From NCBI GenBank assembly GCA_021397835.1, contig JAJFZO010000168.1:6448001-6512000 (forward strand): 64,000 nt of DNA, given 5' to 3'. Both the position numbers and the translations under genes were made by a program. Shown piece after piece: positions 1 to 10,925 of the stretch; position 1 is the stretch's first letter, and each line of letters opens with the position of its first letter. The notes beneath the pieces are model-generated. The model was not told where the DNA came from. It did not search any database and saw only the letters and a list, made by a program, of their open reading frames with translations. The stretch comes from Moringa oleifera (Eukaryota > Streptophyta > Magnoliopsida > Brassicales > Moringaceae).

Positions 1-280
1 GTTATGAACTTTGTTGCACTCTCTTTTTTAATTTTGATTGTGCTGCAAATCAATGTCGACTGGCTCATGCAGTCAAATTACTTTTGTTCGATATATGCAC
101 TTCATATTAAATTACTGTTATGTATTTTAAGAACCTGCAAACCGCTTCTTGCTTGGCTGGGAAACAATTGATGCATTTGGATGCTCCAAAATATAATTTT
201 CTGACAGAAACATTGCAAAAATCCAATTTTGGTGTGACGGTGCGTTCTCTCTGGCTAAAGGGTTTTCTCAAAATTTTCAG
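1..280 (+). other. Intron of the PAP-phosphatase gene
   Basis: No coding sequence is visible. The stretch ends in a pyrimidine-rich tract and a CAG acceptor at 278-280, so it is read as the intron before the first visible exon of the phosphatase gene. The upstream exons, which should carry the metal-binding DPIDG-type motif, lie outside the window. Confidence 0.6.
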
Positions 281-2289
281 GTAGGTTTGGCTCTAGTAGT
301 TGAAGGAGAGATTGTACTAGGCATCATGGGCTGCCCAAACTGGCAGGATGATATTTCGTTCAGATCCACCACTGAAGTGGAGGAAGATGATAACATGACA
401 TTTCAGCTAGGGATTATTATGATTGCTCATGTTGGTTGTGGAACATGGAAAAAGAGTTTTTCAGATGTGCTTGGTGTCGCAGCCAAAAAGCCTGATGGTT
501 GGACCAGGTGTTTTGTTGATGGGTGTGGCTTAGTGCAGACAGCACACTTTTGTATTCCAGATAGTCAAACATGGGAATCACTGCCGCTGTCAGCTTTATA
601 TGATGCAAGAACTGAAACTGATGATATGAGGGATAAGGAAATTCTTCTTTTGCCTGCATGCTGTGGAAGGTTTAGCATCTTCGCACCATATTTATAAAGT
701 TTTATGTTAAAGATATGATTTTAACCCCTTGAGTTGGAGCAGTATATATATGACAATCTCTTAGAGCCTACTCAAACTGCCTAATGCAGCTCTACTAAAT
801 ACCAAACTGTAGTTACTCATTGCCACTAGGGCATCATTCTGACCCCATTGCTGGCTCTAAGTTTCACTTCTGTTCTTTGGCTGCTCAATTGTTCACTCTG
901 AATAGCATGAAAAATCTACAAATTTGATTGTAGAAAGCCTGAATTCAAAAGAAGAAAACAACAATGTGACTAGACTCAAAATCTCAGAGATAGTGCTTGC
1001 ACATTAAGAAGAAAGGTTGAGCCCTTAAACAAATGAAGTAAGCATCTGGGATTCGAAAACCTATTTGTTATTGTATTGATTCTGTTTTTTGCAGTTTGCA
1101 TCATTTGGGGATTGTACGCTTCTTTATATTGATGTTTACTGTTCTCTTTTCAGATTGATAATATTCATTTCATGTATCTGATACGTTTTCCCGTATCTGA
1201 TACGTTTTCCCTGTATACATGCAGTTTGTGCAAGTATTTAATGGTGGCTTCTGGTAAGGCATCGGTTTTCATTCTTCGTGCAAAAACCGAAAAAATTATC
1301 AAGGTACTTTTAGGTGATTTATGCTCAATTGAATGGTAAAAGTTGCAGTTCAGCAAGCTAAATTTCTTCCTTTTAATTATTTAGGTTTGGGATCATGCTG
1401 TTGGCATAGTATGCGTGCATGAGGCAGAAGGGAAGGTATGTGATTCAGCATTGGCCTCTGCTTGAGTTTCCTGATTTCTAGCATTTCCAAATGTATCTCT
1501 CTTTATAGACTACTGTCTCTTTTTGTAATGCTGGGAATTATGCCAAAAAACGACTAAAATAAAACATGATAGAGAGCCACCCAGAAACACTTGATGGCCA
1601 CTGTTTGATTTGCATGGAGGTCCAAGAAAAGACCGGGTAGTGCTTTCAAGAAGCCCTGTCTCTTGAAAGACTGAATTTGACGCTGGTGTCATACTTTTTG
1701 CTGATATATTGTCCTGTCATCTATCTCATTCAAATACAGATGCTGTTTATTTAATGCTATGAATCCAGTATCCAAACTTTTCAGATGTGTGGATGTAGGG
1801 AACATAGGGTGGAGATATTCTGTCTCCTTTTCCCTTAAAGGTTTAGGATCGGAAGGTTCATATCTTAAAATCAGGAAGATCTCTTGCTCTGGTTAGAATC
1901 TTGCTTTACGGATTCACTTGGGTTTTCTTTTCGTGCCTCTCTTGACCTTCTTCCTCATTGATTGCTTCAGTTCGATACTGTTGCTGATACTTCCCACATC
2001 TCGTTAATAAAATTATAGACCTAAACATAATAAGCATATTGTTTGCACATGGATGAGTCTAGTCCTCTTCTGCAACCCCACAAATATTTATTAGAAAGAG
2101 GAAATAAAAGGTAGTATTGGCTAACAGTGTTTTTTCCAGGTGACTGATTGGGAAGGGAATCAAGTTGATCTTGATGCAGATCAAACTGAACGGAGGATTA
2201 TATTCCCTGCAGGTGGCGTTCTTGTAAGTAATGGCAAGTTACACAATCAGGTCCTGCAGATGATCTCTTCTGGTTCATCAACTGTTTAA
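281..2289 (+). CDS. PAP-specific phosphatase (HAL2/SAL1-like), 3' part
   Basis: Partial gene, 5' end cut by the window. Visible exons are 281-669, 1225-1303, 1385-1435 and 2140-2289 (stop TAA); phases agree at each junction and encode 222 residues. The family is the lithium-sensitive, Mg-dependent inositol-monophosphatase-like group. It removes the 3' phosphate from 3'-phosphoadenosine 5'-phosphate (PAP), a sulfation by-product and stress signal. Visible marks are VLGIMGCPNW in the first exon, the GSLCKYLMVASGKA segment and the second family signature VWDHAVG (start of exon 1385), followed by VTDWEGNQVDL. The wording is closest, from memory, to the Arabidopsis protein At4g05090, annotated as a putative mitochondrial enzyme. 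Targeting cannot be judged here because the N-terminus is missing. Family call is firm; the exact paralogue is less so. Confidence 0.88.
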
Positions 2290-5200
2290 TGGTAGAGGCA
2301 ATCAGTTCATATTGAGTTAAACATATGTTGCATTAGTTAAAAGAAATCTTTATTTCAGGTGATTAAGATTTTATATTGATCTAAATTATATTCAGTTTTT
2401 AAATTAATAATAAAAATATATTTTTATATAATTTATTATATTAATATAAAAATTAATAAAAACTTCAGAGAACTGTTGGAACTCCAACATAAAAATGGTC
2501 TTTTTTTTTTTGGTTCATGTGAAATCAGGTATCATATTTGTGATTAAGATCATAACAGAAGTTTTGCTAATTAATTTTACTAAATTACTATTATTCAAAG
2601 AAAATACAATACAATTGAAAATTAATAGAAGATGTGATGTTTTGATATAGATTGGAAAAGACGCATCACGGCTTCCTAGACCATGCGGTGAGTTAACTTG
2701 CAAACTTAAAATAACTAAGCTCCTATGAGTCCACGAAGATGTGTCCATAAATTAGTGGTTCAGCTGATATAATGTGGTCTTCCAATCCCGATACCAATGA
2801 GCTTCAACCACGTCTGGGACTCATGACGAGTCTGATTGCTCATCCCCAAAAACGCTTTTGTCTCATCTTCTCCCTACCTGCCTACATATATCATAGATTT
2901 GCTCACATCAGGCAAAATCTTAATATTAAACTCTCAGAAACTTCTCGATCTCTCACGACTGCCAGGTGTTCTGTCTCCCCTACCATAAAGTGCATGCATG
3001 AGATGAGCATCCGATCCCCACTTAACAATAGGACCAAAATAGACCACCCACTGATTATTAAAACCCAAAACAAAATCTACAATTACTTAAACAATACGTG
3101 CATGGTAAGCTTCCACTAATTATAATAGCAATCAACCAACGCCACCTTCGGATCTCGTATCTAATATCAGATTAGACTGTTGTCTTATAAAAAAAGGGCC
3201 CCAGGGGAAGCAATCGAAAGCTTGTTCCCAATATTCAACGTTTGTTGTAGCCATCCAAACACCTCGCAACAGTCAATTCTAACACCTATGCCACTTATTT
3301 AGGTAATGGAGACACTAGATCTTCAACAACTACTCACCCTGTGTATCTTTCATGTCATATAATATAATGTAATCATTCTTTAATTTAGGCACTGATTAAT
3401 TAAGTAATCTCTATTAGCAACCCACTTTAAAAAAAAAAAAAAACAACTGAGAATTTGATTTGTCATCTAATGATCCGGCGGTGTGTCTCCGTGATGGCAA
3501 GCACGGAGACATTAACCTAAGATTATGGCGTATCTAAATCTTAATTATATTGGTATTAGCATCATGATCATATTGTAATTAAATTATGCTAATTAGCATA
3601 TAGTATTTGTCTCATTCCACGAGATTGAGCTTACCATATGTTACATGAAGCTTGTGCGAAAGAAAGAAAGGCGTGCAAGCAAGCTGAAAAGGTCATGTGG
3701 TTGGACCAAAGACAGGAAATTAAAGCTTAGTAGATAAATTAAATAATATTTGACCGTAAAATCTTATAATATATCAATTTCCTAATAAAGGTGGGCTTGA
3801 CACTTCTAGCCATATGTGTAAGTCACCATGCCTGTGAATAGTGTTATCACATGAATTCACATTTATGATGCTGTACTTATATACACGTGGCCTTATTACA
3901 CATCTACACCTCCCAAACGAGATTTATTTTATAATATAATTTTTTTAAAATTTCAATTTTTTAGTTTTTAATATTTTAATCATAAATTTTACGGCTGAAT
4001 ATAGTAAATAAATGATTGAGAGTGTCTATTATTTCTTTAAACTAACGCAATCTTAGAAGAAATTATAATTACAATATAATAAAGTAAATAAAATAATATA
4101 ATATAAAATGTATTATTGCGCATAGACTCTTACGTCCATTGTCATTTGGCGTTTTTCTACGTTGCTGGGAAGAAAGCAGACATTTAAGACATCAGATTCT
4201 ATGACGTGGCGGGATTTGATGGACTGATTTCAGGATTAGCCGTGATCCCCACAACGGCGTGGTTTGGCTGTTCTAGATCCGCGACACGTATGCGCTAAGG
4301 TGATGCGTCATCGGATTAATTAATCAACCCCTCCAATACATGGGGTACGTCATCCCCATGCAACTATATATTTCTTTTTCCTTCTTCTTTTTAAAGCCTT
4401 TTATTTTTCTGATATTGACAGGTATGTATTTACGAATTTACCCGTATTAAAAATGCACGTGAGCTTAATGGGTGGCTCGGCTGGCGAGCTGATGTGGTCG
4501 GTCCTCAGAAGGCGACAGCCGCTTTAACACTGTTGTTTTAAACACAAAGCTGGCTGTCTTGATAGGAGCCGGAAACATTGATCTTCCCCTTATGGGGAAA
4601 AATGTGGCAAAATTTGACTACTTTTATTTACAATTGAAAAGACTTCCGGTGTCTAAACGCCCATCTGTCACAAATTAATTATTCCCATAGTAAATAATCC
4701 AATTTTTTTATTTTTCAAAAATTATTTACTATGATATTAAAAAAAAATCAAACATAAATCAGATAAAAACAGAGCATAGGATATATAGGACCCATTAACA
4801 GACATGCAATATTACTAGTTTCGGATTGGACTTTTTAACTGAAGCTGTCCTCCTCTCTCCCTCTCTCTTTCTCTCTGTTGAAATTGAATAGATTTAAGTA
4901 CATGGAACCTAGACTTTGCACATCCATGGGTTCCAGAAACATGATTGGTGTCTGCTTCTGAATTAATGTTGACTTAAACATAATCTAAAAAAGAAAAAAA
5001 GAAAAAACAGATTGCAGTGGTTGTGATCATCTGGTCATGGATTTTCTGCTCTTATTTTAATTCACCAATAAGAAAAACTCATCAGCCATTAATGCAGAAT
5101 GGCTATGGATGACTGTTGATAGTCCATCTTAGGAGGAGTCGTACCTGATAATTACTTCCCGCAATCAAATTAACACAAGTCAATCGGACTGGAGTTTTTG

Positions 5201-6585
5201 ACTTTTTTTTTTTTTTTTTCTCTTTGACGCCCAATTAAACTTCAATTAGAGTTGAAATGAGATTTTTAGAAGAAAAATTCCACTTTTGGTCGGAAACAGA
5301 TAATACCGTACAGAAAAAATTAATAATTTTTAAATATTAATTTAATCAAATTTTACGATATCAATAATTATAATTATGCACACAAGAGAAGATAATTTGT
5401 CGGACTGATGATGATATTACGCAAAAACTTAGAGGGGAATCCATATTTTTCCTCCGAGTTGGTTGTCGACAAAACTATAGGTTGGAAGGCTAAGAACGTG
5501 CTCACATGAAAAATCAAAGTTTTTGGTAGAATTTATTATGGTACGTACATTTACCATATAATAAAGTCGTAATTGTTTGTTATTATGTACTTTATGTTCA
5601 CACACAATTAATATAATGTACACGCACACCTCGATTTAACCACATAAAATTAATCTCTGATTTTGCCCAATTTTTTTTAATTTTAGAAAATTACATGATT
5701 GGACGATTGTAATGTACTTGTTTTGAATTATGATGATAATTAGAACGGGTTAGAGTTATAATTATTGTAAGGTTAGAAGATTAATTTCTTGTCCGAAGAA
5801 AAAAAAAAGATGCAAGAATTGAAAAGTCTTTGAAAATTAAGTTTATATTTGGAATTTATGGGATTTAATTACGACAATCTGCATGCGTACATTAAATGTT
5901 CCTATATTTCGGCAAACAACAAACTCTATTATTGCCTCCGTGAATTCAATGCTTCGCGCATTTATTATACATGTAGATCTATTACCCCATTAAGTACTTA
6001 ATTAATCTTCTACAAACCATAGTCGGAAATACCTAAATTACCCTTATAACACATAAATTGCATGTACCCAATTATCATGATCTTATTCTTGTTACCCAGT
6101 GTTGAACTTTTTTGACATGAAGTTTAAAAAAATGTAATATTTTTTGTATTTTTATAATGGTAATATGGAAAAATAAAAAAATATATGTGAAGAAAATTTT
6201 TATAGTTAATTTTTTATTAATTTAGATTTAAAAAATCTTGATTAGTCTCAAATAATCATTTCATTAAATGGGAACTTGGATTAGGGCATGATTAATGAAG
6301 TAAGAGAGTCCCTGGAATTAGGGCAAGGTTTGAAATGGGAGATAAGGATACGTGGCCCAATCGTGTTTGGTGCCAGCTAAGATAGGAGAAAGCGATAGTA
6401 AGTATTAGGCATGTTTATTGAGGCTTAGTGTTAATAATTTTATAATTAACAAGGGTTCTAAAGCGAGAGATTTTTGTGTGCTTTGACGTTTTTCTCCAAA
6501 AAGGAAAGGACACGTCGCCCAATTGATGCACAGAGGCCGGCACCGAATCATTTTGACTTTCCCTCTTTGCCTCTCACCTGTCTTC
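2290..6585. other. Long spacer, PAP phosphatase to MYB promoter
   Basis: No gene is supported. Most of it is AT-rich. Less AT-rich islands at about 4130-4330 and 4440-4530 carry ACGT-type motifs (ATGACGTGGC near 4200, GACACGTATG near 4285, GCACGTGAGC near 4455), and a perfect ABRE/G-box CACGTGGC lies at 3884-3891. They may be distal control elements of the downstream MYB gene, but that is inference. Small open frames here have no family features. Confidence 0.5.
6350..6356 (+). promoter_or_regulatory. ABRE-like element upstream of MYB
   Basis: ACGTGGC, the ABA-responsive element core, lies 387 bp upstream of the MYB start codon. W-box cores TTGAC follow at 6483-6487 and 6553-6557 (the second reads TTGACT). 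This fits the osmotic, ABA and wound responsiveness known for subgroup-11 MYBs. Function of these sites is inferred from sequence only. Confidence 0.4.
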
Positions 6586-6596
6586 CTATTTATACA
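6586..6596 (+). promoter_or_regulatory. TATA box of the subgroup-11 MYB gene
   Basis: CTATTTATACA lies 141-151 bp upstream of the ATG, followed by a pyrimidine-rich CT leader typical of a plant 5' UTR. Position and sequence fit a TATA box. Confidence 0.6.
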
Positions 6597-6736
6597 AGTA
6601 CGTCCTCCATACGGACCCTACAACATCCATCTCCTTTGCTGCTCTGATCTCCTCATCCTCTCTCTGAACACACCGCGCGCAGTAAGCTGAAACAGGAGAG
6701 TTGATTTCTAGTTAATTCTACTGTAAAATCGAAGCC

Positions 6737-8046
6737 ATGGGAAGAGCTCCGTGTTGTGATAAGAACGGGCTCAAGAAAGGGCCATGGACGCCTGAGGAAG
6801 ACCAGAAGCTGATTGATTATATTCAGAAACATGGGTATGGTAACTGGAGGACGCTGCCGAAGAATGCCGGTATGTTCTTCTTCTCCGACCGGTCTCTGGT
6901 CTCTCTTCTTAATGTTTCGTGTACTGCTTTGCATGAAGGATTCATAGATTTTCATCTCTACAGGGCTGCAGCGGTGTGGAAAGAGCTGCCGGCTTCGTTG
7001 GACGAACTACTTGCGGCCTGATATCAAAAGAGGAAGGTTTTCTTTTGAAGAAGAGGAGACGATAATTCAATTGCATGGTATCCTGGGAAACAAGTGAGCA
7101 CTGCTGGTTTTTTCTTGCTTTCCAAATGCCATTCTTTTACTGTTGTCTGTATAATACTGGTGGTGACTTACGTTGACCGTACCGTAATGGTTTCAGGTGG
7201 TCTGCAATTGCAGCTCGCTTGCCTGGAAGAACAGACAACGAGATCAAGAACTACTGGAACACCCACATTCGGAAGAGGCTTCTTCGAATGGGAATCGATC
7301 CTGTTACTCATAGCCCACGGCTCGATCTTCTCGACTTGTCTTCCATTCTGAGCTCATCTCTCTACAATTCATCACAATTGAATAACTTCTCCAGGTTTCT
7401 TGGAGTTCATCAGCCCCTGGTGAACCCAGAACTCCTCCGGGTAGCCACTTCCCTCATGTCATCTCAACGCATGAACCAGAACCAGAACCAGAAGCAAAGT
7501 TTCATCGACCAAAATGATCAAGAAAGCCAGTTTTCTAGTACCCAAGTCATCGTCAACCACCAATACCAAACCCTACTGCAACCTGACACAGTTCAAGAAC
7601 TCTCATCTTCTACTGCCTTTGATACTTCTTGCATTCCGTTCTGCAATGAAGCACAGCTCATGAACCATAATTCGGAGCAGTTCCCTTCGAATCTCACCAA
7701 CTTCTGCGACCAAACTGATCAGTGGCCAAATGGGTTGTCTTCAGATCTCACTGAAGATTACATGGCGGCTTTACCGTCCGGCTACGATTACTACACCTAC
7801 GATAATCAAGCGATCGTGGATCCAGATCCGCCATGCGAGACGACCTCAAACTTCTACTCCAACAACAGCAACCAGAACTTCGGATTCACGGCCTCAGTCT
7901 TATCAACTCCATCGTCGAGCCCTACTCCTTTGAATTCAAATTCCACCACATATATCAACGGCAGCTGCACAGAAGACGAAAGAGAGAGCTACTGTAGCAG
8001 TATCATGAAGTTTGAAATACCTGATATCCTCAATGACTTCATGTAA
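6737..8046 (+). CDS. MYB74: R2R3-MYB transcription factor, subgroup 11 (MYB41/74/102 type)
   Basis: Exons 6737-6869 (133 bp), 6964-7093 (130 bp) and 7197-8046 give 370 residues; 133 and 130 bp are the classic R2R3-MYB exon sizes. The protein opens [19 protein letters not shown]2 occupies roughly residues 14-61 and R3 66-113, with regularly spaced Trp; the R3 end reads [17 protein letters not shown]. After R3 come [20 protein letters not shown] and [15 protein letters not shown], motifs I associate with subgroup 11. The C-terminal half is rich in Ser, Asn and Gln, as in an activation region, and ends IPDILNDFM. Arabidopsis members act in the nucleus in osmotic, ABA, wound and suberin/cutin responses. 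The symbol rests on similarity plus the remembered gene order in Arabidopsis, where MYB74 follows the PAP phosphatase; MYB102 or MYB41 are alternatives. Confidence 0.9.
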
Positions 8047-8723
8047 TTCCAAGAAAAGTCATAGGAAAATTCTTCTTTTTTTTTAACAATTTTCTTGGCA
8101 TTGATGAATTTGGTGCGTGTTGATATGTGTAACATTTTCTAATAATTAAATTAATTTGTGGCAATTTTTCCTAAGCTTACTGTATCGGGACCCCACCCCC
8201 TCTTTTTTCTAATGGGAAGTTTCCATTATTGATATGTCCATGTCTTTATTGAACTTTAGGATATCTTGTAATATATTTATATCTAGATTGAAAAATCTTA
8301 CCTACATATCAAATTTAAGTCAAATGGACACATTTATAAAATTAACTATATGTTATTTTCTATATAAAATAAGATTAAAACATTGATAAGATAATATAAA
8401 TAATTACAATCATACATAAAGTATGTACTTGATATGCTCACAAGGATTCGGCACTAATATTAAATGTTATGTTTCGTAAAGAGCAACTTTCTTTAAGGTT
8501 TCACTGAATTGGCCTGTAAGAGGAAGTTTTTTATTTCAAAAAAAAAAAAAAAAGGAAACCCAATCCGGCGACGTTTTCGTGCAAGGGGTGGTCGGAGGAT
8601 GTAGGGAAGACAGGTGTCCGTGCCACCTGTCAAGGTTTCCTGTCTTTGTCTTGTAGTGTTAAAAAGTAACAGTGCGGCATGGAGATTATGGCAAGGAGGG
8701 GTTTGACTCAGAAAATGAGTCAA

Positions 8724-9066
8724 CACGTGGCGGCACATAAGCGGTTGTCTTACAGTGGAGACCACAAGAAAAGGTGGCGCCTGTTGCTTTTTTGAAGGCC
8801 GTGGCGTGGCTCTTGTGTGCTCCTTTGTCTTTTTTTATATTTTTATATCTCTGAGCCATTAAATGCAAAAGACTTAAACGTCCATTGCGTCAGCCTGTAC
8901 AGGACACGTGGACTCAATAATACAATACGTGGGCCCCGCGATAAAGGGATTCGGTTTACTGACTGAACCGGTAACGTGTCGAGACGCCATGGGCCTTGAT
9001 GCAATACTCGGCGATTATTTAACAAAAAACCGTGGGCTTTGAGGACTGCATCGGAAATGACGTGGC
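8724..9066 (+). promoter_or_regulatory. Cluster of ACGT (ABRE/G-box) elements without an adjacent gene
   Basis: Five ABRE-like sites lie within 343 bp: CACGTGGC (8724-8731), CACGTGGA (8905-8912), TACGTGGG (8926-8933), ACGTGTC (8974-8980) and ACGTGGC (9060-9066). The stretch is clearly richer in G+C than its flanks. Such density is typical of ABA- or seed-responsive promoters bound by bZIP factors. Neither side carries a recognisable coding gene within 1 kb in the matching orientation, apart from the 3' end of the MYB. It may be a distal element, a relic promoter or the promoter of a non-coding RNA. Confidence 0.45.
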
Positions 9067-9780
9067 TTATCCGTCTAATTATTAAGTTAACTAGGGATCC
9101 ATAATAATCTGAAAAGCCCAATTTATTTTTGAAAATAAAATGATATTATTTTAACTATTTATCATATGAGATCGACATAAATCATATTAAAAATATACGT
9201 ATTGTGTTGGCCACAAGTTGATCTTAGGCATGTAAAAATCGTGGTAAATTGAAGCTTCCGTGCATGCATGCGTATGCTTGTTTGAATGCAATTTAACTTA
9301 CTGTTTAATTAGTTTCGGACATTTAAATTGTGGATAGAAGATTTAAAAGCAAAGTCGAAAACAATCATCGATCGACAAAATCAAAATTTTCTAACACTTT
9401 TTCCTTCATGAAATCATTACACTAATACAAAATAGATGCCTCTATATATGCCTAAGCTCATAGCTAATGATTTTCACTCGTGGCCATTGAGGAGACACGA
9501 CGCCTTAATTATGTCTTCATATCAACCATGCAATTATTGGTGTGTGTATATATATAATTAATATAAAAACCTCATTTTTTATAATTTTAAAAAATAAACA
9601 GTATGACTTTTTTATTTATAAGACAAAATTGGCAATTGAAATAGTCAACCGACCATATGTCTATTTTTTTTTTAATTTTTTAACAAATTCGAGGTAAATT
9701 ATAAATGACACGGACCTTTTTTTTTTTTGTTTAGTTTGAAAGTTTTGCCTAGACAAACCATTTGGATGTCAAATTATTTA

Positions 9781-10075
9781 TTTTTGAATAAATATTATTT
9801 TAAAAATTATATTTTATTTTTCATTTAAAAGTTATTCAAATAGAATTTACATTCAATTTCAATTTTATTATGAAAAATTTTAATTTAAATATATTTAATT
9901 TTTAATTTTTTTAATATAATTTAGTTTGATTCAAATTAATACATCAAAAAAAATTTTAAAACGTTTTAAAAGTTAGAATTTAATAAAAGAGTGGCATAGT
10001 AAATTATAGAGTTTTAAATAATTTTACTCATTATTTTATTTCATAGAATATGATAAATATTTTTTATAAAAAACA
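9781..10075. repeat. Dispersed AT-rich repeat, copy 1
   Basis: This stretch resembles 36990-37215: both run through a GATTCAAATT/AATTCAAATT phrase, then AAAAGTTAGAATTTAAT versus AAAAGTTAAAATTTAAT, then a TTTAAATAA block and a region ending in a run of A. Similarity was judged by eye in low-complexity sequence, so borders are approximate. Confidence 0.35.
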
Positions 10076-10234
10076 GGAGAAATTTGAATCAACCAAAAAA
10101 AATCTTTTGATGAATTATAAAAATATATATTTAAAAAAAAGGCTCAATCATGCGTGAATTATGCTTTGTGATAGTCAAAGGTAGACAAAAGTCAAAAACG
10201 ACCCCACGACCCATCTTAATCTCTCATTAAATCG

Positions 10235-10925
10235 CCACGTGGTTTGCGTTCAGTAAAACTTCATCGTCATCCTCTTCCCCTTCTCCCATCTCGACCTCTC
10301 ACCATAACTTATCCACTCTCAGAAAAAAAGAATAATTAGAGCTTATTAATATGATAAAAATAAAACCCTAATGATTTTATTTACGTGGAAACCATGCATA
10401 CATATACGTAAGCTCTGCGTCATTTATACGTCTTTCTCTCTTTCTCTCTCTCTTCATGTGTATAATGACGGAAGTATAAATGAGATCAGATTTAGGGCTT
10501 GACGTGCGTGTAAAGTAAACCTAGAAAACTTGACTAGGAGCTCGCCGACCATGGCGGAGACAAAAGGAGGCTCTAGTTTTCTCGGCCGTCCAAAGAAAAA
10601 AGCGGTTTCAAAGCTTTGAAATTATCAGTAAAACCCTAAAGTGGGTTCGTGTCTTTGCCCTAGTAAGCTGCTACTTTTCTTTTTCTGCAACTTGTTTGAA
10701 TTCGTGTTTTTCTTTGTTTGATTCTTTTTTTTTTTTTTTTTTGCGTCTTTTGGATGACAAAGTGTACCTTTTGTGAGGAAAATGAGCACAAATGGAATAA
10801 GAAAATGGGGTTCTTTGCGGCAATAAGGTTATTTTTCTCTCATGTTCTCATTGCCATTGCTGACTGGTTTAATGTTTCCCGAGAAAAAGAAATTATTTTC
10901 TTGGTGGGAAAAAGAAGGGTTTAAT
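10235..10925 (+). other. Gene-start-like patch with 22-codon ORF
   Basis: A perfect palindromic G-box (CCACGTGG, 10235-10242) is followed by CT-rich leader-like sequence. A 22-codon ORF (10551-10619, product MAETKGGSSFLGRPKKKAVSKL minus its last two residues in the family-free part) has an excellent start context (GACCATGGCG), and a telo-box AAACCCTAA lies at 10631-10639. The order resembles the 5' end of a housekeeping transcript, yet no further exon is recognisable downstream. It could be a non-coding RNA, an upstream ORF of an unrecognised gene, or a relic. I do not recognise the peptide. Confidence 0.3.

Noticed and set aside
7094..7351. 85-residue plus-strand open frame within the MYB gene
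   Set aside because: It runs through intron 2 and the start of exon 3 in the wrong frame.
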